A stretch of 13,638 bases of DNA from JBCDBH01 sp039184055 (lineage in GTDB: Bacteria; Acidobacteriota; Thermoanaerobaculia; Multivoradales; J023), in assembly GCA_039184055.1 (NCBI GenBank), contig JBCDBH010000147.1, positions 1 through 13,638 of the forward strand, read 5' to 3'. The position numbers and the translations under genes are program-made. This document shows positions 5,128 to 11,955 of this stretch, piece after piece. Under the pieces are notes generated by a model. That model saw nothing but the letters and a program-made list of their open reading frames with translations. It made no database searches and was not told where the DNA came from. Each line of letters begins with the position of its first letter. Within the stretch, counting starts at the first letter, position 1.

Positions 5128-6696
5128 GTGTACGAAAATCTGATCGGCGTCGCGATCGTCGTGCTACTGGTCGCCGTCGTTGGACTCCAGCTTTACTTTC
5201 TTGTCGTCCGTCGATCGGCGGCCCGGATCCGCTCGGAAACCGAGCGTGATTGCAAGCGGCTGCTCGACGAAGCGACCCGCGAAGGCGAGACCAAGGTGCG
5301 TGAAGCCGAGGTCGCGGCGAAAGAGAAGCTGCTTCAAGCTCGCAACGAGTTCGAGAAAGCCTCACGCAAACGTCGTGACGAGCTCGAAACGCTCGAGCGA
5401 CGCCTGGTCCAGAAAGAGGATAGTCTCGACAAACGAAGCGAGCAGGTGAGCGAACGCGAACGCGACACCTCCACCGCCGAGCGCGGCCTGGCGCGACGTG
5501 AAAAAGAGCTCGAAGCCGAACAGGCCGAGCTCGACACGATGCGCGCCGAGCAACGTGTGCGTCTCGAACAGATCTCGGGCCTCACCGGCCAGCAGGCCAA
5601 GGACGAGCTGACCCGCGCCATGGAGCAAGAGGCGCGCAACGACGCCGCGCATATGGTCAAGCGCATCGAGGACGAAGCGCGCGAACAAGCCGGTCGCAAG
5701 GCTCAACGAATCATCGCCAACGCCATTCAACGCTCGGCTTCGGACTTCGTCGCCGAGACCACGGTGTCGGTGGTCCTGCTCCCCAACGACGAGATGAAGG
5801 GACGCATCATCGGTCGCGAGGGACGCAATATCCGCGCTCTCGAAACCGCCACCGGGGTCGACCTGATCGTCGACGACACGCCCGAAGCGGTCATCCTCTC
5901 GGGTTTCGATCCCTATCGCCGTGAGATCGCGCGTGTCGCCCTCGAACGACTGATCGCCGATGGCCGCATCCATCCGGCGCGGATCGAAGAGGTGGTCGAG
6001 AAAACCAAGAGCGAGCTCGACGAGCGGGTGCAGCAAGAGGGTGAAAACGCGGTGCTCGAGCTCAACCTCACCGATATCCATCCCGAGCTCATCAAGCTAC
6101 TCGGTCGGCTGCGCTACCGCACCTCGTACGGTCAGAACGTTCTCAAGCACAGCAAAGAGGTGGCGTATCTCGCCGCAACCATGGCCGCCGAGCTTCGCGC
6201 CGACGTCCACGTGGCGAAACGCGCTGGCTTGCTACACGACATCGGCAAGGCGGTCGACCGCGAAATGGACGGCGGCCATCTCCACATCGGCATCGACCTG
6301 CTACGCAAATACGGCGAGACCGACGAGGTCGTCCACGCCATGGCGTGTCACCACGGCGACTTCGATCCTCGCACCACCGAAGCGGTGTTGGTGACTGCCG
6401 CCGACGCCCTATCCGCGGCACGTCCCGGCGCGCGTCGCGAGGTTCTCGAGAGCTACATCAAACGTCTCGAGAAGCTCGAGGAGCTCGCCACCGGCTTCAA
6501 AGGCGTGCAGAAGAGCTTCGCCATTCAGGCCGGGCGTGAAGTCCGGGTGATCGTCGACGCCAACAAGGTCGAAGACGAATCGGCGGTCTGGCTGGCACGC
6601 GACATCGCCAAGAAGATCGAAAGCGAGCTGACCTACCCAGGCGAGATCAAAGTGACCGTGATCCGCGAAACCCGCACCATCGAGTACGCGCGATGA
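5128..6696 (+). CDS. rny: Ribonuclease Y
   Basis: RNase Y is a membrane-anchored endoribonuclease that starts mRNA decay in bacteria lacking or supplementing RNase E. The 522-residue product, a standard length, has an N-terminal membrane helix (about 5-27), a long charged coiled coil (about 30-195), a KH RNA-binding domain with GRIIGREGRNIR (225-236), and an HD domain. Likely metal or catalytic residues include His341, His370-Asp371 (GLLHDIGKAVDRE), His408/409 and Asp426 (TAADALSAARPGARRE). The C-terminal part ends ETRTIEYAR, typical of the family. The GTG at 5128 is chosen because it follows GGAGG and gives the canonical MYENLIG-like N-terminus; an upstream in-frame GTG would start inside the 6S terminator. 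It overlaps ymdB by 4 bases. Expression may depend on read-through past the 6S terminator. Confidence 0.97.
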   Translation: MYENLIGVAIVVLLVAVVGLQLYFLVVRRSAARIRSETERDCKRLLDEATREGETKVREAEVAAKEKLLQARNEFEKASRKRRDELETLERRLVQKEDSLDKRSEQVSERERDTSTAERGLARREKELEAEQAELDTMRAEQRVRLEQISGLTGQQAKDELTRAMEQEARNDAAHMVKRIEDEAREQAGRKAQRIIANAIQRSASDFVAETTVSVVLLPNDEMKGRIIGREGRNIRALETATGVDLIVDDTPEAVILSGFDPYRREIARVALERLIADGRIHPARIEEVVEKTKSELDERVQQEGENAVLELNLTDIHPELIKLLGRLRYRTSYGQNVLKHSKEVAYLAATMAAELRADVHVAKRAGLLHDIGKAVDREMDGGHLHIGIDLLRKYGETDEVVHAMACHHGDFDPRTTEAVLVTAADALSAARPGARREVLESYIKRLEKLEELATGFKGVQKSFAIQAGREVRVIVDANKVEDESAVWLARDIAKKIESELTYPGEIKVTVIRETRTIEYAR

Positions 6697-7472
6697 AGCT
6701 TCTCTTCGTCGGCGATGTCATCGGCCGCCCAGGGCGTCGCGCCCTGCAGACGCTTCTCCCCCGCTTGATCGAAAGCCATCAGATCGATCTCACGGTGGTC
6801 AATGTCGAGAACTCGGCGGGGGGCTTCGGTGTCACCCCCGAGGTCTTCACCGAGCTCGAAAAACTACCGATCGATTGCTTCACCACCGGCAACCACATCT
6901 GGGACAAACGCGAGACCGGCCCACTGCTCGGCAGAGAGCCTCGGCTTCTCCGTCCGGCCAACTATCCAGAAGGCAATCCCGGCACGGGTCTGTGGAGCGG
7001 TGAAACCGCCGCCGGGGTACCGGTGGCGGTGCTCAATCTCGAAGGCCAGGTGTTCATGAAGCCGCTCGAGCACCCCTTTCGGACCGCCGACCGCCTGCTC
7101 GCCGAGTTCGGTGACCACGTCAAGGTCATCCTGGTCGACTTCCACGCCGAAGCGACTTCCGAGAAACAGGCCATGGGCTGGCATCTCGACGGGCGGGTAA
7201 GCGCCGTCTTCGGCACCCACACGCATGTTCCGACCGCCGACGAGCGGGTGCTTCCAGGCGGCACCGCCTTCATCACCGACGTCGGTATGACCGGCCCCTA
7301 CGAGTCGATCATCGGCTTCCGATCCGACAAGGTGCTCAACCGCTTCTTCACCCAGACCACCGGTTCCTTCGAAGTCGCCAAGCGCGATATTCGTCTCGCC
7401 GGCGCGGTGGTCGACGTCGATGAAGACACCGGTCACGCACGATCGGTGGAGCGGCTTCTGGTGCCGATCTAA
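6693..7472 (+). CDS. ymdB: YmdB-family metallophosphoesterase (TIGR00282)
   Basis: The 259-residue product belongs to the YmdB family of calcineurin-like phosphodiesterases. The Bacillus subtilis member hydrolyses 2',3'-cyclic AMP, interacts with RNase Y and affects biofilm and motility choice. The dinuclear metal-site residues are all visible: Asp8 (GDVIGRPGR), Glu39-Asn40 (VENSAGG), Asn67-His68 (TTGNHIWDKRE), His151 (VDFHAEATSEK), and His176 and His178 (FGTHTHVPTAD). The closing block TDVGMTGPYESIIGF is typical. The family's usual ENAAGG reads ENSAGG here, a mild change. The start codon overlaps the rny stop (ATGA), implying translational coupling, and the rny-ymdB order matches B. subtilis. 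Its last 4 bases overlap the end of the convergent hydrolase gene. Confidence 0.95.
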   Translation: MKLLFVGDVIGRPGRRALQTLLPRLIESHQIDLTVVNVENSAGGFGVTPEVFTELEKLPIDCFTTGNHIWDKRETGPLLGREPRLLRPANYPEGNPGTGLWSGETAAGVPVAVLNLEGQVFMKPLEHPFRTADRLLAEFGDHVKVILVDFHAEATSEKQAMGWHLDGRVSAVFGTHTHVPTADERVLPGGTAFITDVGMTGPYESIIGFRSDKVLNRFFTQTTGSFEVAKRDIRLAGAVVDVDEDTGHARSVERLLVPI

Positions 7473-8101
7473 ACCTCAGCCGGGTCCAGCTCCTCGATAA
7501 ACGCGGCGATCGCCGCGGCGGCTTCGTCGAGGTTCTGCTCCGGTGTGCGTCCCGACTTCTTGCGTGGGACGAGACCGTGATCACCATCCTCGATGAAGAG
7601 CACGCGGATCGGGTCGGAAAGGACGTAGCTCGCGATCTCGTCGGGTTTGCCAAACGGATCACGGGTGCCTTGGACGATCAGGCTCGGGGTGCGCAGATCG
7701 GCGAGATGCTCGGTGCGGGTCTTCTCGGGTTTGCCCGGAGGGTGAAACGGATAGCCGAGACACACGAGACCACGCGCGCCAACGTCGTCGGCGATCCGCG
7801 ATGCGACCCGGCCACCCATCGAGCGGCCACCGATCACCACTTCACCCCCGCCGCCGAGCTGGTCGATCACTTCGCGCCAGGTGGCTTCGAGCACCGGCAT
7901 GCGATCAGGCCCGCCCTTCTTGCCTTCACTCCGACGACGGGCCATGTAGGGAAACTCGAAACGCACGACGTGCAAGCCGCGATTCGCCAACCGTTCGGTA
8001 ATCGCCTGCATGGCGGGATGATCGGCGGGCGCGCCCGCGCCGTGTGCGAGCACGAAGGTATGAGTAGCGTCTCGAGGACCGTCATGCCAAAGCTCAGTCA
8101 C
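7469..8101 (-). CDS. Small alpha/beta hydrolase, TEX30/KANL3-like
   Basis: The 210-residue product is a compact cytosolic alpha/beta hydrolase without a signal peptide. The order of motifs fits the KANL3/TEX30 (dienelactone-hydrolase-like) group: FVLAHGAGAPADHP (oxyanion region, about 16-29), VVRFEFPYMARRR (45-57), nucleophile elbow GGRSMGGR with Ser94, then GTRDPFG (Asp148) and DGDHGL (His175), giving a complete Ser-Asp-His triad. The substrate is unknown; esterase activity is plausible. The start is GTG at 8101, with AGGAGG about ten bases upstream, and it overlaps the stop of the DUF2721 gene by 4 bases (GTGA), so the two are coupled. Its stop codon overlaps that of ymdB on the opposite strand. 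Confidence 0.88.
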   Translation of the reverse strand: MTELWHDGPRDATHTFVLAHGAGAPADHPAMQAITERLANRGLHVVRFEFPYMARRRSEGKKGGPDRMPVLEATWREVIDQLGGGGEVVIGGRSMGGRVASRIADDVGARGLVCLGYPFHPPGKPEKTRTEHLADLRTPSLIVQGTRDPFGKPDEIASYVLSDPIRVLFIEDGDHGLVPRKKSGRTPEQNLDEAAAAIAAFIEELDPAEV

Positions 8102-8547
8102 GCCTGCTCCTCCTCATGTTTCTCGCCCTCGTTCTTCAGGCGCTCGCGGATACTGGCGCAGTGTACGTTGATGATGTGGAGCGAGCGTACCGACTCCCGC
8201 ACCAGCTGAATCGCGGCGAACACCAGGCAGAGGATGCCGAGACACAGCAGGGCGGCGGTGACCATATACGCCCTGTTGTGACCGATGATGTCGAACACAC
8301 CACCGATCAAGGCACCGAGCGCGAGCAGCGCGGTGGAAAGATAAAGACTCACCAAGGCGCTTCGGAAAAGCGCCGCGCGGGCGCTCAGATGGGAAAGCAA
8401 ATCGAGGGTCGCCTCATCGATGTGCTCGCGCAAGTCGTGAAACTCGCCGAGAATCTGCCCATAGCGCGCCGATGTCGACACCACCAGGAGCGCGACCCCT
8501 GGCATGAGCACGAGCGGAGTCACCCAAACACCGATGTCTTGATCCAT
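8098..8547 (-). CDS. DUF2721-like small membrane protein
   Basis: The 149-residue product has three predicted membrane segments (about 8-25, 64-86 and 92-116). A soluble stretch between the first two (STSARYGQILGEFHDLREHI, 24-43) resembles the conserved Arg-rich loop of DUF2721 proteins. A hydrophilic tail ends in KNEGEKHEEEQA. DUF2721 proteins have no established function. It is the first gene of a minus-strand pair with the alpha/beta hydrolase and faces the quinone oxidoreductase gene across a 98-base divergent gap. GAGAG precedes the ATG at 8547. The family call is from pattern memory; the membrane topology is more certain than the name. Confidence 0.7.
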   Translation of the reverse strand: MDQDIGVWVTPLVLMPGVALLVVSTSARYGQILGEFHDLREHIDEATLDLLSHLSARAALFRSALVSLYLSTALLALGALIGGVFDIIGHNRAYMVTAALLCLGILCLVFAAIQLVRESVRSLHIINVHCASIRERLKNEGEKHEEEQA

Positions 8548-8580
8548 CTCTCGAGTCTACCGCCCTGGGTCGAGATGCTC

Positions 8581-8586
8581 TATCCT
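8581..8586 (+). promoter_or_regulatory. Weak -10 candidate for the quinone oxidoreductase operon
   Basis: TATCCT at 8581-8586, the same hexamer as the rpmI -10, lies 59 bases before the ATG at 8646 in the divergent gap 8548-8645. No clear -35 is seen 16-18 bp upstream, so this is tentative. The gap shows nothing else I can name. Confidence 0.25.
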
Positions 8587-8645
8587 GACCGCGATCGATC
8601 GAAAGATGGCACTCCTTCGAACACTCATTGCGAGGCCCCATCATC

Positions 8646-9638
8646 ATGCGCGCCGTTCTTCCTTATGCCACATCGAGCCCCTCGCCACGTCTCGGCGAGC
8701 TCCCCGATCCGACCTTGGCCGCCGACGAGGTCTTGATCGATGTTCGCGCTACCGCCCTCAACCGCGCCGATCTCCTGCAAATGCGTGGTCTCTACCAACC
8801 GCCACAGGGTGAAAGCGAAATTCCCGGTCTCGAATGCGCCGGGGTCGTGACCGCGCTCGGCGCGCAAGCTCAATCGAGCTGGCAAGAAGGCGACCGGGTG
8901 ATGGCTCTGCTCGGTGGTGGGGGTCACGCTGAACGAGTCGCCGTACCCGCGACCCAACTCATGCCCATTCCCGATGGCTGGTCCTTCGAGGATGCCGCCG
9001 CGATCCCCGAAGCCTTGCTCACCGCGTGGACCAACCTGGTCGCCGAAGGCGGACTCTCTCCGACTCCCACCGACACGCCTCGTCACGTCTTGATTACCGC
9101 GGCGACATCCGGTGTCGGAATCGTCGCGGTCCAACTCGCCAAGGCACTCGGCGCTCGAGTTCTGGTCGCCGGTCGAAGTCGCAACCGACTCGAACGACTG
9201 ATGCCGTATGGTGCCGATATCACCGTGCCGCTGGACGATGACCTACCGACCGTGGTGCGCGAGGTGACCGACAACCGTGGCGTCGAGCTGGTGATGGATA
9301 TGGCCGGAGGCATGTGGACCGCGCAAGCACTCGAAGCCCTGGCACCCCAGGGTCGGTTGGTGTTGGTCGGCTTGATGGCGGGTCTGCGGGCCGAGATCGA
9401 TCTCAGCGCCATCCTACGTCGCAGACTCAAACTGCTCGGCTCGGTCCTGCGAACCCGCTCACGCGCCGAAAAGACCAAGCTGGTCACCGACGTACGACAC
9501 CACGCGCTCCCTCTGCTCGAGAGCGGCAAGATCCAGCCCGTGATCGACCAAAGCTATGAATTCGAACAGATCCCCGACGCGTACCACGACATGGCCGAAG
9601 GAGGTCATTGGGGCAAATTGGTGGTGCGCGTGCCATGA
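8646..9638 (+). CDS. NAD(P)H quinone oxidoreductase, PIG3/zinc-free MDR family
   Basis: The 330-residue product is a medium-chain dehydrogenase/reductase of the zinc-independent quinone oxidoreductase type, reducing quinones or similar electrophiles with NAD(P)H. The N-terminal GroES-like part contains ALNRADLLQMRGLYQPP (37-53), IPGLECAGVV (59-68) and GDRVMALLGGGGHAERVAVP (82-101). The Rossmann part has AATSGVGIVAVQLAKALGA (152-170) and a GRSRNRLE stretch after the second strand, suggesting NADPH preference. The C-terminus DAYHDMAEGGHWGKLVV is typical of the PIG3 (TIGR02824) group, and the catalytic zinc cysteines of alcohol dehydrogenases are absent. The ATG at 8646 gives the canonical MRAV start; an in-frame TTG at 8628 is less likely. 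The stop overlaps the next gene by 4 bases. Confidence 0.92.
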   Translation: MRAVLPYATSSPSPRLGELPDPTLAADEVLIDVRATALNRADLLQMRGLYQPPQGESEIPGLECAGVVTALGAQAQSSWQEGDRVMALLGGGGHAERVAVPATQLMPIPDGWSFEDAAAIPEALLTAWTNLVAEGGLSPTPTDTPRHVLITAATSGVGIVAVQLAKALGARVLVAGRSRNRLERLMPYGADITVPLDDDLPTVVREVTDNRGVELVMDMAGGMWTAQALEALAPQGRLVLVGLMAGLRAEIDLSAILRRRLKLLGSVLRTRSRAEKTKLVTDVRHHALPLLESGKIQPVIDQSYEFEQIPDAYHDMAEGGHWGKLVVRVP

Positions 9639-10228
9639 GTTGGATCGACATCATTCCCTACCGTAACGCCACGGGAAAGCTGCGCAAGCTCTACGACCGC
9701 ATCAAGGGCGCCGATGACAACGTCGACAACGTCATGCTGATCCACGGCCTGCGGCCTCATAGCCTCGAGGGTCACATGGTGCTGTACAAGAGTGTCCTCC
9801 ACCACGGCGCCAACTCGGTGCCGAAGTGGCTACTCGAGACCCTGGGTGTCTACACCAGCGTGCTCAATCGCTGTGACTATTGCGTCGCCCACCACACCGC
9901 CGGATTGGCCCGGTTGCTCGACGATCCGCCCCGCGCGCAAGCCATCCGCGCCGCCTTCGAGGCCGATGAGCTACCCAGCGACCTCGACGACCGTGCCCGG
10001 GCCGCGCTCCACTACGCGCGCAAGCTGACCCATGAACCGAGCACACTCACCAGAACGGACATCGATGCGCTACGCACCGCCGGCTGGAACGATGGTGAGA
10101 TTCTCGAAATCAATCAGGTCGTGGCCTACTTCGCCTACGCCAACCGCACCGTGCTCGGTCTCGGCGTGTCGACCGACGGAGATATTCTCGGTCTGTCACC
10201 GAGTGGCGACGACTGGCAACATCGCTGA
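9635..10228 (+). CDS. AhpD-fold peroxidase-related protein
   Basis: The 197-residue product has the exact AhpD signature E-x11-CxxC-x3-H: Glu68, Cys80, Cys83 and His87 (LLETLGVYTSVLNRCDYCVAHH). The CxxC pair acts as a thiol-disulfide or peroxide-reducing centre in related enzymes. Length and overall layout fit the uncharacterised peroxidase-related proteins (carboxymuconolactone decarboxylase superfamily, TIGR01926-like). There is no signal peptide or membrane helix, so it is cytosolic. The ATG at 9635 overlaps the stop of the quinone oxidoreductase gene (ATGA), so the two form a coupled pair, consistent with a role in peroxide or electrophile detoxification. The true substrate and electron donor are unknown. 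Confidence 0.9.
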   Translation: MSWIDIIPYRNATGKLRKLYDRIKGADDNVDNVMLIHGLRPHSLEGHMVLYKSVLHHGANSVPKWLLETLGVYTSVLNRCDYCVAHHTAGLARLLDDPPRAQAIRAAFEADELPSDLDDRARAALHYARKLTHEPSTLTRTDIDALRTAGWNDGEILEINQVVAYFAYANRTVLGLGVSTDGDILGLSPSGDDWQHR

Positions 10229-10233
10229 AGCCC

Positions 10234-10270
10234 AACAAAATGAGCCGGTGCGCAACGTACGCACCGGCTC
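10234..10270 (-). terminator. Strong intrinsic terminator after the secreted hydrolase gene
   Basis: GAGCCGGTGCG (10242-10252) and its exact complement (10260-10270) form an 11-bp stem with a 7-base loop. On the minus strand the stem is followed by ATTTTGTT (10241-10234), a good U-tract, about 25 bases beyond the hydrolase stop. On the plus strand the stem follows the AhpD-like gene by 13 bases but has no T-run, so any action there would be weaker. Confidence 0.85.
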
Positions 10271-10295
10271 CAAAATCGAGTCACGATCCCGACGA

Positions 10296-11846
10296 TCACA
10301 CGCCGTCGCGATGCCACTCGATGCTGTCGACGATCAGACTTCCAGTACTCGACTCGGGGAAGGCGAGATAGACACCGATGACATGACCGATGTCGATCAC
10401 GCGGTCGAGCATCTCGGTGTGGATCCGCTCGGTGTGCATGCCGCTCCGGGCGCGTGGCGACGGTGGGTCGAGATAGACATCCGGTGGCGGGACATCATCG
10501 ATCCAATGCCAGTAGATCTGGCCGAGGTGATCCTCGACACCGATCCACAGCCGCTGATCGGCACCAAAGGGATTGGCATTCGGCGCCGGTATGCCCTCTA
10601 ACTGACCGAGTCGAATCGAGACATGCGTGTAGCTACTGGCATCCTGACTGATGGACGGTACGTCCCAGCGAATCCACGGCACGGTATCCACGTCGGCCTC
10701 CCAGCCGACCGCGGCGTGCGCGGTCCGGTGACGGATGTGGAACGGGGCGTTGAAGGAGGCGTTGTCGAGATGCTGCGCCACCACGCCGGGACCGAGGGTC
10801 ACGGCACCGAGATCGAATTCGAAATTCTGAATCACTTTACGCTCAGCCGGGCTCGCCTGAACGAAGAGACGCATATCGGAACCGGCTGGATTGCCGAAGA
10901 AATCAGCCTTGTTGGTGGTGATGGCATCGACCGAAACCGGTTGCCACTCGCCACGTAGCAACCCACGATAGACCTCGATGTCATAGAGCCGATAACGCAG
11001 GAAGCCGGTCAGATAGGCCTTGACGATGCACAGCTGATCGGCGCCCGAGACGTACTCGAGATCCTGTGGCTCACCACCCCAGGCGAAGTGAGTGTCTTTG
11101 CCGACCAGGCCCGCGTGATCGGCGCCATAGACGAACACCATGGTGCGTTCGAGCCCCGGCCGCGTATCGAGACAAGGCGGGTTGTTGCACGTCGTGGTGC
11201 TCTCGGTGCCGGCGTTGTCATAGGCGGCATGAGCCTCGGCGGGAGTGAGCCCGTTGAAACCGTCGACATCCTCGTCCTGGGAGCCGTAGATCACCAGGAA
11301 GCTCGGCGTGTCGGACTCGTCGAGATGTTCCGACGAGGCGACCGGAGCGAGATTCGCCACCCCACCGATCGAGTAACCCATCCCGTTGTCGTCATTGGCG
11401 ACCGCGGCGTCGACCACGACACCGCCACCGACACTGTGACCGACCAACGCCAGACCGTAGTCATCGCCATCGGGGTCGATTCCCAGCCAATCGAACGTGC
11501 CTTCGAGCGCCGTGAAGACGAAATCGACCGGATCGACGCCGTCGGGCCGTATGGCGACCACCGCGATGAAGCCATTCTGAGCCAGATGCTCGGCGAGATC
11601 GACGTAGTCGGGCTCACCGAACGAGTTGCCGTTGACGATCAGCACGACCTGATTTTCGACAAACGAGCCTGCGGTCCAATACGCGATGACCGTGCCATCG
11701 ACACCCGGAACCGGGTCCGAGGCGACGACACCGGGCGTGTAGGTGGATGTACAGGTATCGGGGAAAATCGCTTCGACTTCGTCGAACGAGCCGAATACCG
11801 GCAAGACCGGAAACAAGAGCAACAGCAAGAAGAAAAAGCGTGACAT
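10296..11846 (-). CDS. Secreted two-domain alpha/beta hydrolase
   Basis: The 516-residue product begins with a signal peptide (MSRFFFLLLLLFPVLPVFG, cleavage probably near 19-20). The first domain (about 30-290) is an alpha/beta hydrolase related to the chlorophyllase, PAF-acetylhydrolase and polyester-esterase-like group: an oxyanion segment IVNGNSFGEPDY (70-81), nucleophile elbow LVGHSVGGG with Ser138, YGSQDEDVDG supplying Asp191 or Asp193, and GADHAGL with His244. Cys220 and Cys225 (CNNPPC), plus Cys32 and Cys273, may form disulfides, fitting an extracytoplasmic site. The remaining part (about 295-516) is strand-rich and ends GSLIVDSIEWHRDG, resembling a galactose-binding-like or CBM beta-sandwich; that is inference. 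AAGGAG lies six bases before the ATG. It sits 109 bases downstream of the RND permease gene, with no clear promoter seen between. The substrate is unknown. Confidence 0.82.
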   Translation of the reverse strand: MSRFFFLLLLLFPVLPVFGSFDEVEAIFPDTCTSTYTPGVVASDPVPGVDGTVIAYWTAGSFVENQVVLIVNGNSFGEPDYVDLAEHLAQNGFIAVVAIRPDGVDPVDFVFTALEGTFDWLGIDPDGDDYGLALVGHSVGGGVVVDAAVANDDNGMGYSIGGVANLAPVASSEHLDESDTPSFLVIYGSQDEDVDGFNGLTPAEAHAAYDNAGTESTTTCNNPPCLDTRPGLERTMVFVYGADHAGLVGKDTHFAWGGEPQDLEYVSGADQLCIVKAYLTGFLRYRLYDIEVYRGLLRGEWQPVSVDAITTNKADFFGNPAGSDMRLFVQASPAERKVIQNFEFDLGAVTLGPGVVAQHLDNASFNAPFHIRHRTAHAAVGWEADVDTVPWIRWDVPSISQDASSYTHVSIRLGQLEGIPAPNANPFGADQRLWIGVEDHLGQIYWHWIDDVPPPDVYLDPPSPRARSGMHTERIHTEMLDRVIDIGHVIGVYLAFPESSTGSLIVDSIEWHRDGV

Positions 11847-11955
11847 GAAGAGCTCCTTGTCCGTGTTTACGCCACGCGAGGCTGCGCAGCGTGTATCGCA
11901 ACAAAGAACGAACGTGAGAGCTCGATACCCTCACCCGATTGTCGAGAAAAAACGG

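Noticed and set aside
5362..6081. 239-codon minus-strand open frame opposite rny
   Set aside because: It lies opposite the coiled-coil, KH and inter-domain coding regions of RNase Y; periodic GC bias explains the lack of stops.
8116..8736. 206-codon plus-strand open frame in the DUF2721 region
   Set aside because: The minus-strand reading gives three clean membrane helices and a coupled start/stop with its neighbour; the plus-strand product is hydrophilic and crosses the divergent gap.
11088..11843. 251-codon plus-strand open frame opposite the secreted hydrolase
   Set aside because: It is entirely antisense to a gene with a signal peptide, catalytic motifs and a strong ribosome-binding site; the composition is shadow-like.
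11847..11955. Terminator or promoter between the RND and hydrolase genes
   Set aside because: A T6 run follows the RND stop and a GCTGCGCAGC palindrome is present, but no proper stem precedes the T-run and no -35/-10 pair with good spacing is seen.
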